Source: Aptenodytes patagonicus (lineage: Eukaryota; Chordata; Aves; Sphenisciformes; Spheniscidae). From it: a stretch of 64,000 nucleotides of DNA. The position numbers and the translations under genes are program-made. Below the pieces are notes generated by a model, which had not been told where the DNA came from, did not search any database, and worked only from the letters and a program-made list of their open reading frames with translations. The DNA lies in assembly GCF_965638725.1 (NCBI RefSeq), contig NC_134962.1, forward strand, positions 2,053,501 to 2,117,500, in the 5' to 3' direction. How positions within the stretch are numbered: the stretch's first letter is position 1; each line of letters begins with the position of its first letter. Of the stretch, positions 28,301 to 64,000 are shown piece by piece.

Positions 28301-28584
28301 CTTCCACGTCTGAAATCCAAGTAATCATCCCATTTGGGAGTGCAAAGCAAGCGGCACCTCCGCCCAGCAAGCACCGCGCTGGCTGCAGGTGCAAACGTGC
28401 CCCGGGGCTGCGGTGGCCGAATTCAGTCTCTTTTACCTCCCAGGTAAAAGCTGAGGAGCTTGCACGGCTCCGGGTACCCCGCGGTGCCCCCGGGTACCCC
28501 CGGAATGCCCCGTCCCCGTGCGTGGTGCTGGCACCGGCACACGGGCAGGTGATGCTGGCGTGGGGCTGGGTTTCTGCTCTGGGC

Positions 28585-28625
28585 TTGCAGGCGGGAGTTT
28601 TGCAGGCGGGAGTTTTGCAGGCAGG
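28585..28625. repeat. 15-bp tandem repeat, about three copies
   Basis: GCAGGCGGGAGTTTT is repeated directly, with a third partial copy (GCAGGCAGG). Confidence 0.85.
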
Positions 28626-31600
28626 CACCGGGAAACGGTGCTTGGGAATGAGCCCCGCCACTGATCCTGCCCCGCGGCCGCATTCTTGCTGCGCTATGTG
28701 ATATTTAACAACATGAATTTCCAGCTTCGGGAGAGCCCTGGGGTTTGTTTTCCCGTTGTCCTGGGAGAAGCGGCCGCCGCCTCCGCTCTCCCCAGGGACA
28801 CAGAGGCGGCTTTGTGCGATTGAGGGGGCCGCAGCGACCCCTCCACAGCAGCCCCAGACATGGGCTGGGCAGCGCCTCGCTCGGCTTCGGGCCGGATCCT
28901 GAGCAGCCCAGCCCCCAGCGGCATCCGCAGTAAATAAGCTCGGCCTCGCAGTCTCATCTAAGTGATGATTTTTCACTTTCAAGCCTTTGTGAGTGATTAT
29001 GTGCCGACGTACGCAGCATCCCCTGCCCACCTTTGCTTTTCTTAACCGGGCGTGCAGAACCCGAGCTCTAAAAGCCGTAAACCAGCAGCGGGGTGACTCT
29101 GGGCATCCAGGAGAGGGGAGCGACCGACAGTGGCTGCCGTTGGCGGCTCCGTTGCTCCGGGGTTTTATTCCCCATCCACAGAAACACCGACAAGGGAGAT
29201 AAGATGCGCTGTGCCGACATGCAGACCTGGCAGCAGGTCCGTGCGGGTGGTGCATCATATTTGTACATTTAACAGGTGCCGTTACTCCTTTGCCCCTTCA
29301 GATTATGTTCCACCAGGGAGAAAGCATCTCCTCCCCGCTTCTTGCCCCGTTTCAAGGTGTTTTTGCGGGGCAGAGCGATGCCGGCAGCACGCACGTGGCA
29401 GATGTCCCGCTCCTTCCCACCATGGCACTGCGGGGACCGGCCACCTCTCTCTTGACACCCACGGCCCCCTTGCTGTGACCCGAGGAGGAGCTCAGGGCTT
29501 TCTCCCCCACCCCAGCTTCCCACCCCACCCCCCTGGCCGCATTAATCAGAATAACCGCTGATTAATAACCCCGCGGGGCTTTCGGCCACGTCCCTGCAGC
29601 AGCCCGGTGCCGGGGGCTCGGGTAGCAAAGGGGAACCCCAGGAGAAACCCATGGGGGTGTCCAAAGAGGAAGAGCTAGGCTGGTGAGGACGCTCGAGGGC
29701 CGGATCCTGAACCACTCGTCCCTGCCATGCTCCAACACCGCTGGAAGATCAAACCAGAGCGCCGGGTGCCTCTGGGGTGCGGGGTCGGCAGGACGCGCAG
29801 CTGGTGCCCGGCTGCTGGCTCTCCCCTGCGCTTGCCAGTACATAACAAACCCCGGGTCCATGCACAGAGACGATTAAAAATCATTTACGATTGATTTTAT
29901 CCAACCTATAAATTAGTCTGAGTTTTCTCCTCGGTTGGAGCGTGCGTGTGCTGCGAATGCCAGCTAGCCGCGGGAGAGGGGAAACCTTCCTGCACATGGA
30001 AAGGCTGGATTTGTGCCGGCTTTGTGTAAAAGAGAGAAGATTCACAGCCCTAACACCAGCCCCGTGCTGGGGTCACCCTGCCGCCATCCCTCACCTCAGC
30101 TCTGTTTTTCAGGAAATATCCCCCAAAATGAAATTCCTGCAGCTTCCACGGCCTCGGCAGAGACCGGGCACTTCCCTGCTCTCCCCATCCCCGCCGCAGC
30201 TTCTCTCCTCGGCTCGGGGAGGTTCCCGGTGGATGCTGCCGGGCGGGACGGGCTCCCCTTCGTCCCCATCCCCTGGCAGGGATAGGGATTTATATCCACC
30301 CCCCAGCCAAGACCCTCTGGGTTTCACCTGGCGCTCGGGGGCGCGGGATGTGCTGCAGCACGGACGCAGCATAAGATCACTCGGGATATACAGAGGAGGC
30401 CGGACTTGCTGGGACAGCAATATCTTTTATTAGCCCCACCATAAAAGCCGCAAGAGCTGCTGAGAGCAGACGGGCCCTTCTCCCGGGGCCAAATCCTGCC
30501 CCAGCGGGGAAACGGTCCCCGGCTGCATGGCTGCATGGAGGGGATTGCAAAACCGGCGGTGCTGGGATTTCCTGCAATGGGGAGCGTTTGCAAGAAGAGC
30601 AGCCGCTCGGGGCAGCCCCTGCGGGGCTGGGGGGGTCGGGGGGTCCCGCACCCCTCCCTGGCTCTGGGGATGCTCCCGTGGGCTCTGCCCCGGCACTTGG
30701 GTGCTTGGCCGGGATTGCTGGGACGCTGCGGCCTCCTCCCCCCTCCGTCACCCCAACTGTTTGGCAAAAGTGATTTGATTTTATGTTTTTTCTCCAGCGG
30801 AACCCAAAAATAGATCGATGGGAAGTGGCTGGGGGCTGGGTTGCCATTAGCATGCAAAATGGGGCTATTTGTCTTCCTCGCAGCTGGTTTCTGCTCTGAG
30901 GTTTGGAGCACGGAAACCTGGCAAGGGGCTGGCAGCGGGAGGCAGGGCTGGGCCCTGGCAGGGGGCTGTAGGACGGGGACAGCCCCCAAAACCAGCCCCG
31001 AGCCCTTGGCGCCCCTCTCGCTCCCCCTTGCCCTTGCGATCCGTGACGCCGAGCCTCTCCCGAGGGCCAAAAACGCCTCGGTTCTCTGTTACAGCTGGGC
31101 ATGGATCTCAGGATCGCCCGGAGACTTTGCAAACAGCAGCTAATTAATCCTGACACACACCCCCCCCCCAGTGTGGGTGGGCGAGAGAAACCTGCCCGGT
31201 GCTGCCGGCTGGGGAAACTGAGGCAGGAGCCCCCCGGGATGTCCTCGGGTCCCCTGGGAGGATGGATGGTGCAGGCAGAGGGGGCCGCTGCTCTGCCCAG
31301 CCCCGAGGGGCCGGATCCCTGCACCCCGAAGGGGTTGGCCCTGTGCCCCCCCCCCCCCCCCCGGTCCCCGCGGGATGCCTCGGCCCCCTCGGCACGGCCG
31401 TCCCTGCTGCCGCCGCGCAGCAAAGCCGGGGGCGAGAGACCCCCGGGGCCGGCGAAACGACGAGCACAAAAACTGGCTGGTGCTCACAGAGATAATTTGT
31501 CTTGGAAATCGTTAGCGGGTGGGCAGCGGAGGGGAGGGGGGGGGGCAAGGCCCGTGCATCGCAGCCCCGCAAGGCGAGGGCTGGGGAGGGACGAAGGCGA

Positions 31601-31739
31601 GCAGCGCCCAGGGCTTCATCCAGCTCCGGGCCCTGCTGGGATGTCCCCGGCCCCTTTTGACCCTTTTTTCCCCCCTGGTCTGGCTGGGGGTTGCTAAATA
31701 CCCCCCCCAATACGGCTGGGGGTGTCGGCTTTGCTCCCC

Positions 31740-31830
31740 AGCAGAGATGCTCACCTCCCGGGGCTGTTCCAAGCGATCCTCGGTAGCTACTTGTTTCCTA
31801 ATCATAATTGCCATAAATTTTAAATGCTGT
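31740..31830. other. AT-rich island upstream of PRPF6
   Basis: Contains TTTCCTAATCATAATTGCC and ATAAATTTTAAATGCTG between poly-C/GC-rich flanks. It is a candidate conserved element with no coding potential. Confidence 0.3.
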
Positions 31831-32469
31831 GATAGCGCAGCTTCAGCATCCCCGTCCCCCCCGTCCCCCTCGTCCCCCCTCGTCCGCGGCAGACCCCGCT
31901 GCAGGCGGAGCCCCATCAGGCCGAGGCACCGCTGGCTTTAAATGAACGGTGCACCATCTGCTCCGTTAATTGCGGAAGCAAAAGGAGAGGGATCGCGGTT
32001 ATAATTAATCAGCAAAACGATCCCAGTTGCTTAATGCCGGCGGAGGCTTTTTGCTGGGCGGGGCGTGGATCGGCGAGGGTTTTCTTGGTTATCAGAGGGA
32101 AATTAGGAGGGAGGTGGGTGGTGCGGGGGCTGGCGCACCCGAGGGCGTCCGCACACGCGTCCGCCCGTGGGGCAGGGATGTCTGAGCCAGCACGGGAGCG
32201 TGTTCGTGCGTGTGACGGCGGGCGCCCAGCCACGTGTGCGCGTTCGCCTGGGCAAGGTTTGTGTCGATGCACGAAGGGAGGTGTGGGGTCGCGGGGGTGC
32301 GAACAGGGAGGTGGTTCCTTGCACATGCAGGTGCGGGGGAGCTGGGCCGGGGGGGTCAGCAGCAGGTGCGGGGGGAAAGGCGTGCTTCGCACCTGGGGGG
32401 AGAGAGGCACGCGCGCGTGCGGTCCTGGGTGGAGGCGCTGTGGGTGTGCTGGTGTGCATGGGTGTATGG

Positions 32470-57676
<25,207 letters not shown>

Positions 57677-58900
57677 AGTACGCTGGCTTCAGCTGCGTTA
57701 GTCATCTCTGTAGGACTTGTCTGCTTACCTGCTTTCGGTGCGTTCACCCTTACAGTGGCACAGATTTCAGAGGACAGGAGGTCGATGGCAATATGAAAGA
57801 TCTTTCTTCCAAAAAGAAAAGCTGCTTCCTTCTCTTCCCAGTGACAGCGCTCTTGGCTCACACAACGCGGTCGTCAGCTTCCGCAGCACGTCTGGACGTT
57901 GTTGCTGGGGTCACATAGGAGAGACGAGCAGTCTTGTGAGGCTCCGTTGGCATTTTCATTTTGATGCCTGGATCCCCCCTGTAAATACAAGCTTTAATTA
58001 GTGCTTGTATGGGTTCTGACGTTTAGCAGTTCCTCTGGTTTCTTCCCTAGCATGCATTCCCGTCCCGTCCTGTCTCCCTTTGTGCAGTTTCTCTAGTGTT
58101 TGGCCCATCTGATGCTGGTTCCTTGTCAGCAGATCTGGTTTGTTGCTGTTTGAATACACTGAATGTCCTTGAAGGAGACGAGTGGAGTTCTGCTGGGGGA
58201 CGACCAGCAGCCGAGGGGAAGGCCTGGGCTAGCCCCTCTTTTTTTTTTTTTTTTTTTTTAGTGTTGTTTTTTTAGTTTTTTGCCACAAGCCTGGTTTAGC
58301 TTGGTCTCCTCTGCTGGCAAGCTGCAGCGCAACTCAAAAGTATTCCTCAAACCTGAGCAGATGGAGCATTTTGTGAAATTCGAGGGCATATTTTTAGAGA
58401 CCTTTTCCTCAATTTTTAAATGTATATAGTATAACCTTATTCTTTTAGGTGTCTGATCTCATTAAGCACAGTGGTATTTTAAAGTAAGAAGGCAAAATCC
58501 AGCAATCCCTGAAGGCCCTTTTGAAGGAACAACCTGTGTTTAGAGTCGTTGAGAGACTGTGCACTTTTACAGTGGCAGCTGCTTTCAGTTGGGATGTTTG
58601 GGATGACTCTCTTCAAGTGCAGATGGAAAAAAGGAGATTCATGAGAGGAAATGCTTTGTGTTTGGGACCCTTTATAAGCTGTCTTCAATTTTCTGCCATT
58701 GTGATCTGTATTATTTTGACCCCCAAAAACCTGACTTTCTTGTGATCATTGAATGAAAAGCTGGAATGTCTTACATGTTAGGATGTAGCAAAAGTATCCA
58801 GGTCTGTGTATGTGCATTCTATAATGTATTTAGTTGGAGGAGAAAACCCCTTGTCACTTGTTTGGACAATATGTATAAAATACAGCTTGTTTTTTTGTTT
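57677..58900 (+). other. PRPF6 3' untranslated region (end approximate)
   Basis: Non-coding sequence after the stop codon. I found no canonical AATAAA on the plus strand between 57677 and 60700. Weaker variants occur: AATACA at about 57984, and TATAAA at 58874-58879 followed by a GT/T-rich stretch. A T-run of about 20 lies at about 58237-58259. The true cleavage site cannot be fixed from sequence alone. Confidence 0.45.
58874..58879 (+). terminator. Possible non-canonical poly(A) signal (TATAAA)
   Basis: The TATAAA variant hexamer is followed within 10 bp by CTTGTTTTTTTGTTTCC, a plausible downstream element. It is one of at least two weak candidates for PRPF6. Confidence 0.3.
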
Positions 58901-60690
58901 CCTTACGTTCTCTTTGAATGCGGTCTTGCCCTTTGGCTGGGAAGAGTGCGTCTGATAGCAGAAACCTTTGAACTTATCAGGCTCCCACCACTCTGGGAAT
59001 GTGTCTGCCAGCGGTGGTTACACCGAGTTGTGCCTTTTGCCAAAAAGGATGAGAAGCCTGTCTTTTAACATTGAAGTAGAAACGGTTGGTCTTGAAGCAA
59101 AAGCCTGTTTTTCTTTGGGTTTATAATGGAAACTCTTGTGCTTTCTCTTGAGTAGCTGGTGAAAGTGTGTGAAGCTGCGTTTGTGTTAAGGAGGGTGTAG
59201 ATCAAAGATGCCCTGTGGAATTGTAGTTTCCCAAAGGTGAGTGAGAGGCCTTGGGAGTTGAGAGACTCGGGGATTTCGTGCTGTCATTGGCATCCTTCCT
59301 GTATGTGGGCTTATGCAAAGGGGAAGGGAGGGGAGTTTGGGGAGAATGGAGACGTCAGTCTGTTGTAAAAGAGGAGCGTGGGCATGTGGGAAGGGAACAT
59401 GGCTAGACCAGGATTTCAAGACTGAGCCAGAAACTGCAGAAGAAAAAAATGCTAAAAAGTAGTTTTCAGCACGTGCTGTCCTTCCTCAGCCCCTCGTGCT
59501 TCTCACGCGGCTTTTACTCTTCCTCCATAACGTGATCTGTGTAAGTGCTCGGCCGTAGGGACTGTATCCCACTTCTCCGGGAAGGGAGTACGGCGTTTTG
59601 GTTGCTGTGGCACTTCCTAGCGTAGTGATGCGCTTGGGAAAGCTGGGTGCCGGTGGTACATAAATTCCTCTGCCCTGCGATGCTCTCGTTCGGTGGCTGT
59701 GGAGCTGAGGTGGGGAAGGACGGTTGGAACCGCGGTGGCGTGCCTTTTCTCGCTGGAGAGACTCCCGACTTGTGTTTGGAGCATCTCCCTCGAGCCAAAT
59801 ACTGTGTGCGCGCCCACTGATCAGGATCCGTGCGCTCCCCCTGCTCAGGTGGCAGCACCACATCCCTTAGGGATTTGTTGGGAAAGGCTACCTGAGAGCC
59901 CTGGGGTTGAGAAAACGCATGGGAAGGACTTGCTGGGGAGTCAGTCGTTCCTCGCGGGTGGTGAGGGAAGAGATTGCTTCCCAGCGCTGCGCACAGGGAT
60001 GTGCTGGAAGCCCCAGGCAAGGGGACCTGCGCTGGACGCTGCACCGCGTCCTCGCAGCACCAAGCTCCTTTTGCCACCTGCTCTTCGTATCTGCAGGTTC
60101 CCTTTCCCCTGGCCTGGGGGCGTTACGGTCCTTATTTTTGTTTTTTTTGTTTGTTTGTTTGGGTTTGTTTTTTAGATAAAAGGGATCATCGATCTTAGAG
60201 CCTTTTTAACGCTTGTGGATGTCTTTGTGTTTTTTTAAATGGATTATGGCACCTATGAATTTTAACTATATAGAGCTCGACAAACAAGTTAGTGGGTCCT
60301 GTCGTCAGCGGTATGTTGTTGTGTATGCTGTCGTTCCCACTTCGCATGGAGGAGCATTCTTTCCAAGCTGAGAAGAGCTGGATTATTCAACCATTTGCTT
60401 CATTCCTTACTAAAACACACACGTGCTCCACTCTCCAGTGGAGCCTTGTTGCTCTTGTTCATTTCTTTTTTTTTTTCTTTTCCCCCATTGCATCTTGCAC
60501 GAAAGCAATCGGAACCGAGTCAGGGCAGTTTTCTGTTGATGTGCCTGTTCAGAACTCAGAGGGGAAACAGGAGGGGGGCTTCGGGACCGCAAGGCGTGTG
60601 GGCGCGTTGGGGGGGGTCTCAGGCTGGACAGTCACTTCGGTTGTGTGTGGCAGGCGATGGTAGGCGCTGACCGGGGTCGGTGGCGGCCGC
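58901..60690. other. Stretch downstream of PRPF6
   Basis: Either an extended PRPF6 3'UTR or intergenic DNA. It contains T-rich runs (60135-60175, 60465-60482). No supported exon was seen on either strand. Confidence 0.5.
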
Positions 60691-60739
60691 TGACTGTGAA
60701 GCCGGAATGGTAACGATGAACACAGGCGCTAACAGAAAT

Positions 60740-61500
60740 CCAAACTCGGGGTGGTCTTGCCTCCCTGGCCTCTGGCACACATTCGCCGCCCGAAATACAG
60801 CCCCGGCCCCGCTCTGCCTCGTCGTGCCCCGCTCCGGCGCAGGGACGCGCGTCACTTTGGATCTCCGGGCGGGTGAGGCCGCGGGTGCTGCTGTCACCGC
60901 CGGCCCCTTTGGGCCCCTCGGGGCAAGGGGGAGCCTCTCCTGCCCTGCCCCTTCGGCCACCACCGCTCCCCGAGAGCGGGACCCGTCCCCTGCAGCCGCA
61001 GGCGTGACTCCCCGGGCCGGCCCTCCCTGCCTCCCTCCCCCGGCCTCTGCACTTGCCCGGGGGCAGCAGCCGGTTGCCCCGGGGCGGGGGCGGGAGGCGA
61101 TGCCGGAGGCGCGGGGCAGCACTCCCCCGCGGGGGCCGGGGCTGGGCCGGCGGCGGTGTGGCCGCCGCGTCCCGTCCCCTCCCACCGTGGAGCCAAGTTC
61201 AAACCGCGAGCCCCGGCGGAGCGGGACGCGGCGCAGGGGCCGGGCCGGGCCGGGCTCCCCGGGAGCCGCCGCAGGGTCCGCGCCGGCGGCCCCCCCAGCG
61301 CCCGCGGGGCTCCATGGTGAGTGCGCCGGGGCCGCTGCCCCTTCCCCTTCCCCGCTCGGGGGTCGCGGGTCTGCGGGCGGGGGTGACCCGCTCCCCCTCT
61401 CCCCGGGACCCCGCCGCGCTGGGCGGGGGCGGAGGGCGCCGGACAGGAGCTCCCCCCTCCCCGCACCGCCGGGATGGGGTCGGCTCCGCCGGGGTGGGAC
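60740..61500 (+). promoter_or_regulatory. CpG island with candidate first exon of an unidentified gene
   Basis: A CpG-dense block resembling the other two promoters in the window. On the plus strand it includes GGCTCCATG followed at 61317 by the consensus donor GTGAGTGCG, so a first exon ending at 61316 is plausible, with either an ATG at its last codon or an entirely untranslated exon. In mammals SOX18, TCEA2 and RGS19 lie on this side of PRPF6, but nothing here identifies which gene this is. Long ORFs through the island have no recognisable domain. Confidence 0.45.
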
Positions 61501-61830
61501 TCGCAGCAGCCGGGACGGGGCTTGGGATCCCTCGGGACTCGGCTGCTTCTCCTGGGATGGGGCTTGGACCGACCGGGAGAGGGGCCGGTCCGGCCGGGAA
61601 GGGGCCGGTCCAGCCGGGAAAGGGCTTGGACCGGTCGGAACAGGGCTGGGCCGGGTCAGGATGGGGCTTGGATCCAGCTGGGAGGGTCGCGGCGGGACGG
61701 AGCTGGAAGCCGGTGGGGAAGGGGGCTCCGGTCTGGCTGGGAGGGCTGGTCCAGAGGAACCAGGCTGCTGTGGCCGGGATGGGGCTCGGACCTGGCCGGG
61801 ATGGGGCTTTCACCTGGCTGGTCCCAAGGG
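61470..61830. repeat. Degenerate GC-rich minisatellite
   Basis: Recurrent blocks such as GGGATGGGGCTTGGACC, GCCGGGAAGGGGCCGGTCC and CCGGGATGGGGCT at roughly 20-45 bp spacing, just downstream of the candidate first exon. The Gly/Trp/Arg-rich ORFs here are repeat translations. Confidence 0.8.
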
Positions 61831-64000
61831 GGAGAACGGAGGGTCTGTCCCTGCCTGGAGCTGCAGCAGGTGCTGGGGCTCTGGGTGGTGGCAGGGTCCC
61901 TTTGGATAGGAGAGTGTCAGGGACAGGGTCCCTTTGGCTGGAAGGACCTGGGGACCCCAGTGGGGATCCCGGGCAGGCAGCAGGCATTGCCCCTCGCTGC
62001 CTGGGTGGCTGGGGCTAGCCCGGGTGCCACCAGGAGCTGCTCTATCAATAATGGTGATTTCCCTTATCTCCTCGTATTTGCTGGAGGATTAGAGCCGAGG
62101 AAGAGATTAGCTTCCCCTGCCAGGCGGAGCAGGCTGTGACCGTCCTGCACCCACGCTTCCCCTGGCTGCCTCTTCCCTGCCAGCCCTCCCGTGGGAAGGG
62201 ATGTGCCTAATCCCAGCGCTGCCCTGCCTGCCTGTAGCTTGCTGCTGCGGGGATGGGAGCAAGGGGAGAAGGAATAACCCCAAATCAGCCGCTGAACTTA
62301 TCTTCCTCCATCCTGAAGGGTGGGAAGCAATGGCTGGGACTGGGGTTTGCCGGCTTCGTCTCTCCCCCGCATCCCTCTCTTGTCACCGCTGCTTCCCTGC
62401 TCTCTGCGGGGGTGGTGGGAAGCACCCTCTGAGCTCCTCTCCCGGCTGCTCGCTGAGCTTTTTTAACTGCAGGCTGCGCTTCCTCCCGTGCGGACTGAGA
62501 GTCCAGTGCCAGGCTCGGCTGCCTGGAAATGCTGTAAATGGGGTGATTTCTCCTGGAATTTGGTCCCAGTTGTTTAATAAGCCACTTCAGGGAAGTCATT
62601 TCCAGTTTAATGGTAAAATCGCATGGCCTTGTCTTCCTGGCGGCGGAGGCTTCCTGAGAGCAACCCTTAGACTTTGGACAGGGTGTCTTCATGGAAGCAG
62701 CGCTCTCCTTTGGTGCCCCTGAGGATTATACCCTTGGCTCTCTGCTGAATCACCTCTGGGGTGAGATCTCTCTGTGGGTCTGCAGAGAGCAAAGCCAGCA
62801 GCACGGGGAGGCTCTTTCCTCCGTGGAAGGCGTGTGGTGATTAAGGAAGCTGAAGAGCCCAGTGGGATTTGTACTGGTTGCACGTGGATTTGCTCATCTC
62901 CTCGCATGCGTTTCTGCTCCAAGGTGCGCCTGTGTCCCTGGGTTCCCAGACTTGCGGCGTGTTGGGCTTCACCTTGTGTCAAGCTGCCATCGCTCCTGCT
63001 GAGCTGTGGGAGCGGGAGAGCGAGGAAAGTTTTCCTTGCCCTTTTGGAGCCGGGTCCAGCCCTTTATGGAGCGGGGAGCGCGGAGCAGATGCAGGTTTTA
63101 CAAACAAACCCTCCAGGTTCCCACCGAAGGGCAGGAGGGATGGTGTCTGCCTGGGCTCGGACTTCAGCAAGGGAACTTCTTCCTTCTGGCTTCTCTGAGC
63201 AAAAAGCCAAGCCCGAGAGGCAGACGTGGCTGGGACAGCAGTGAACCTGCTGAGATGTGAGCTGGGGCTCGGGGCAGGCAGACGCTGGCAGCAGGCAGAG
63301 CTGCCTGCCCCTTCCTCCTCGTGCGCTTTGGCCGCAGCACAGGGGTTGCATATTTGGAAGGAGCTGAGCTGCTTTCTGCCTGCCCAGACCTGACGCCCAG
63401 AGAGGGGGGGATGGGGGGGATTTTTGGGGGGGCTTTTCCTGCAAACAGGAGATGATAGGAATGCCCCGATGCCAGGATGGGGCTGCAGTGCTGTGCCATC
63501 TCTCAGCGATGCGAAGACGTGGAGGGCCGTCGGGCTCCTTTCCTGGCAGATGCTGTGCGTGTATTGGGCTTCCCATCCTCGCCGCGCTGCTGTGGGACTG
63601 CTCAAATATCCCCGGTCCCGGTCACCTGAGGTTGCGCTGGCTTTTCTTCAAATCCTTGGGACTCATCCCTCGGAGGGTCCGGCCGCCCCCTCCCTGTGCT
63701 CCCCTGCCAGCTCAGATGTCAGCACTTGGGTTTCCCCTCTCTGCCGGGGCCGGCTCGGGGCTGCCGGGAAGGCTTGGAGCTGGGAGGCTCGGAGGCAGCC
63801 TGGACGCGCTGGCGAGAGCAGGCGCTTGTGCTGCTTTTATCTGGCTCTTGAGTGAGGGCACCCGAGCCCGGGATGAGTGGGGGCTGCGTGGGAGCCGGGA
63901 AAATGCTGAATAACTGCGTCTGTGCTGCGGGGCTTGCGGAGTTGCAGAGAGCATTCTTCCGAGGGTGCCTGAAACCATTCATGTCCAGGCGTGGAGGTTT
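61831..64000. other. Non-coding right end of the window
   Basis: No supported exon. Two lower-GC islands stand out: about 62035-62125 (ATCAATAATGGTGATTTCCC, GGATTAGAGCC, GAGATTAGC) and about 62515-62645 (TGTTTAATAAGCC, CATTTCCAGTTTAATGG). Probably an intron or upstream region of the next gene. Confidence 0.45.

Larger units (their letters stand above)
22961..32460. other. Intergenic region between SAMD10 and PRPF6 promoters
   Basis: No supported coding exon on either strand. GC-rich DNA alternates with AT-rich, TAAT-bearing islands (about 23740-24380, 25900-26240, 26450-26910, 28100-28300, 29850-29945, 31740-31830, 31935-32115). Small repeats occur at 27364-27414 and 28585-28625, with poly-C runs near 23028-23046 and 31347-31362. 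Confidence 0.65.

Noticed and set aside
60680-61909. 409-residue plus-strand ORF and overlapping ORFs
   Set aside because: CpG-island and minisatellite translation. It reads through a consensus donor at 61317 and has no family resemblance.

Overview
This is a vertebrate nuclear genome window, most likely from a bird or another sauropsid. The basis is intron-rich genes, CpG-island promoters, very GC-rich intergenic DNA and compact introns. The gene order matches human 20q13.33, where SAMD10 and PRPF6 lie head to head. I saw no bacterial, viral or organelle genes and no intact transposable element. The species assignment is an inference from composition and synteny.

Layout. Bases 1-530 are a 29-30 bp minisatellite. 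Bases 530-11589 contain no coding exon I can support: GC-rich DNA with several AT-rich, TAAT-rich islands that look like candidate conserved non-coding elements. SAMD10 lies on the minus strand: coding exon 1 at 22556-22586 inside a CpG island, then 16795-16979, 12892-13060 and 11590-11730. A short terminal exon was not located. Bases 22600-32990 separate the two promoters and hold more AT-rich islands plus small tandem repeats. A decamer minisatellite (about 32470-32990) abuts the PRPF6 CpG-island promoter.

PRPF6 lies on the plus strand and is complete. Its 21 coding exons run from the ATG at 33231 to the TAG at 57674-57676. They sum to 2826 nt, or 941 residues, the same length as human PRPF6. 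All junctions are GT-AG and all phases agree. The product is the U5 snRNP/tri-snRNP bridging protein made of HAT repeats. Its 3'UTR starts at 57677. Bases 60700-61500 are a second CpG island ending in a candidate first exon with a consensus donor, probably the promoter of an unidentified next gene. The rest of the window looks like its intron or intergenic DNA.

The most interesting points are a frame-preserving 63-nt candidate cassette exon in PRPF6 intron 5, the roughly helically phased CpG/RCGTG-rich decamer array next to the PRPF6 promoter, a SAMD10 N-terminus unlike the mammalian one, the apparent absence of ZNF512B next to SAMD10, and the cluster of AT-rich islands confined to the non-PRPF6 half. 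The many long ORFs in GC-rich or repetitive DNA are judged spurious.
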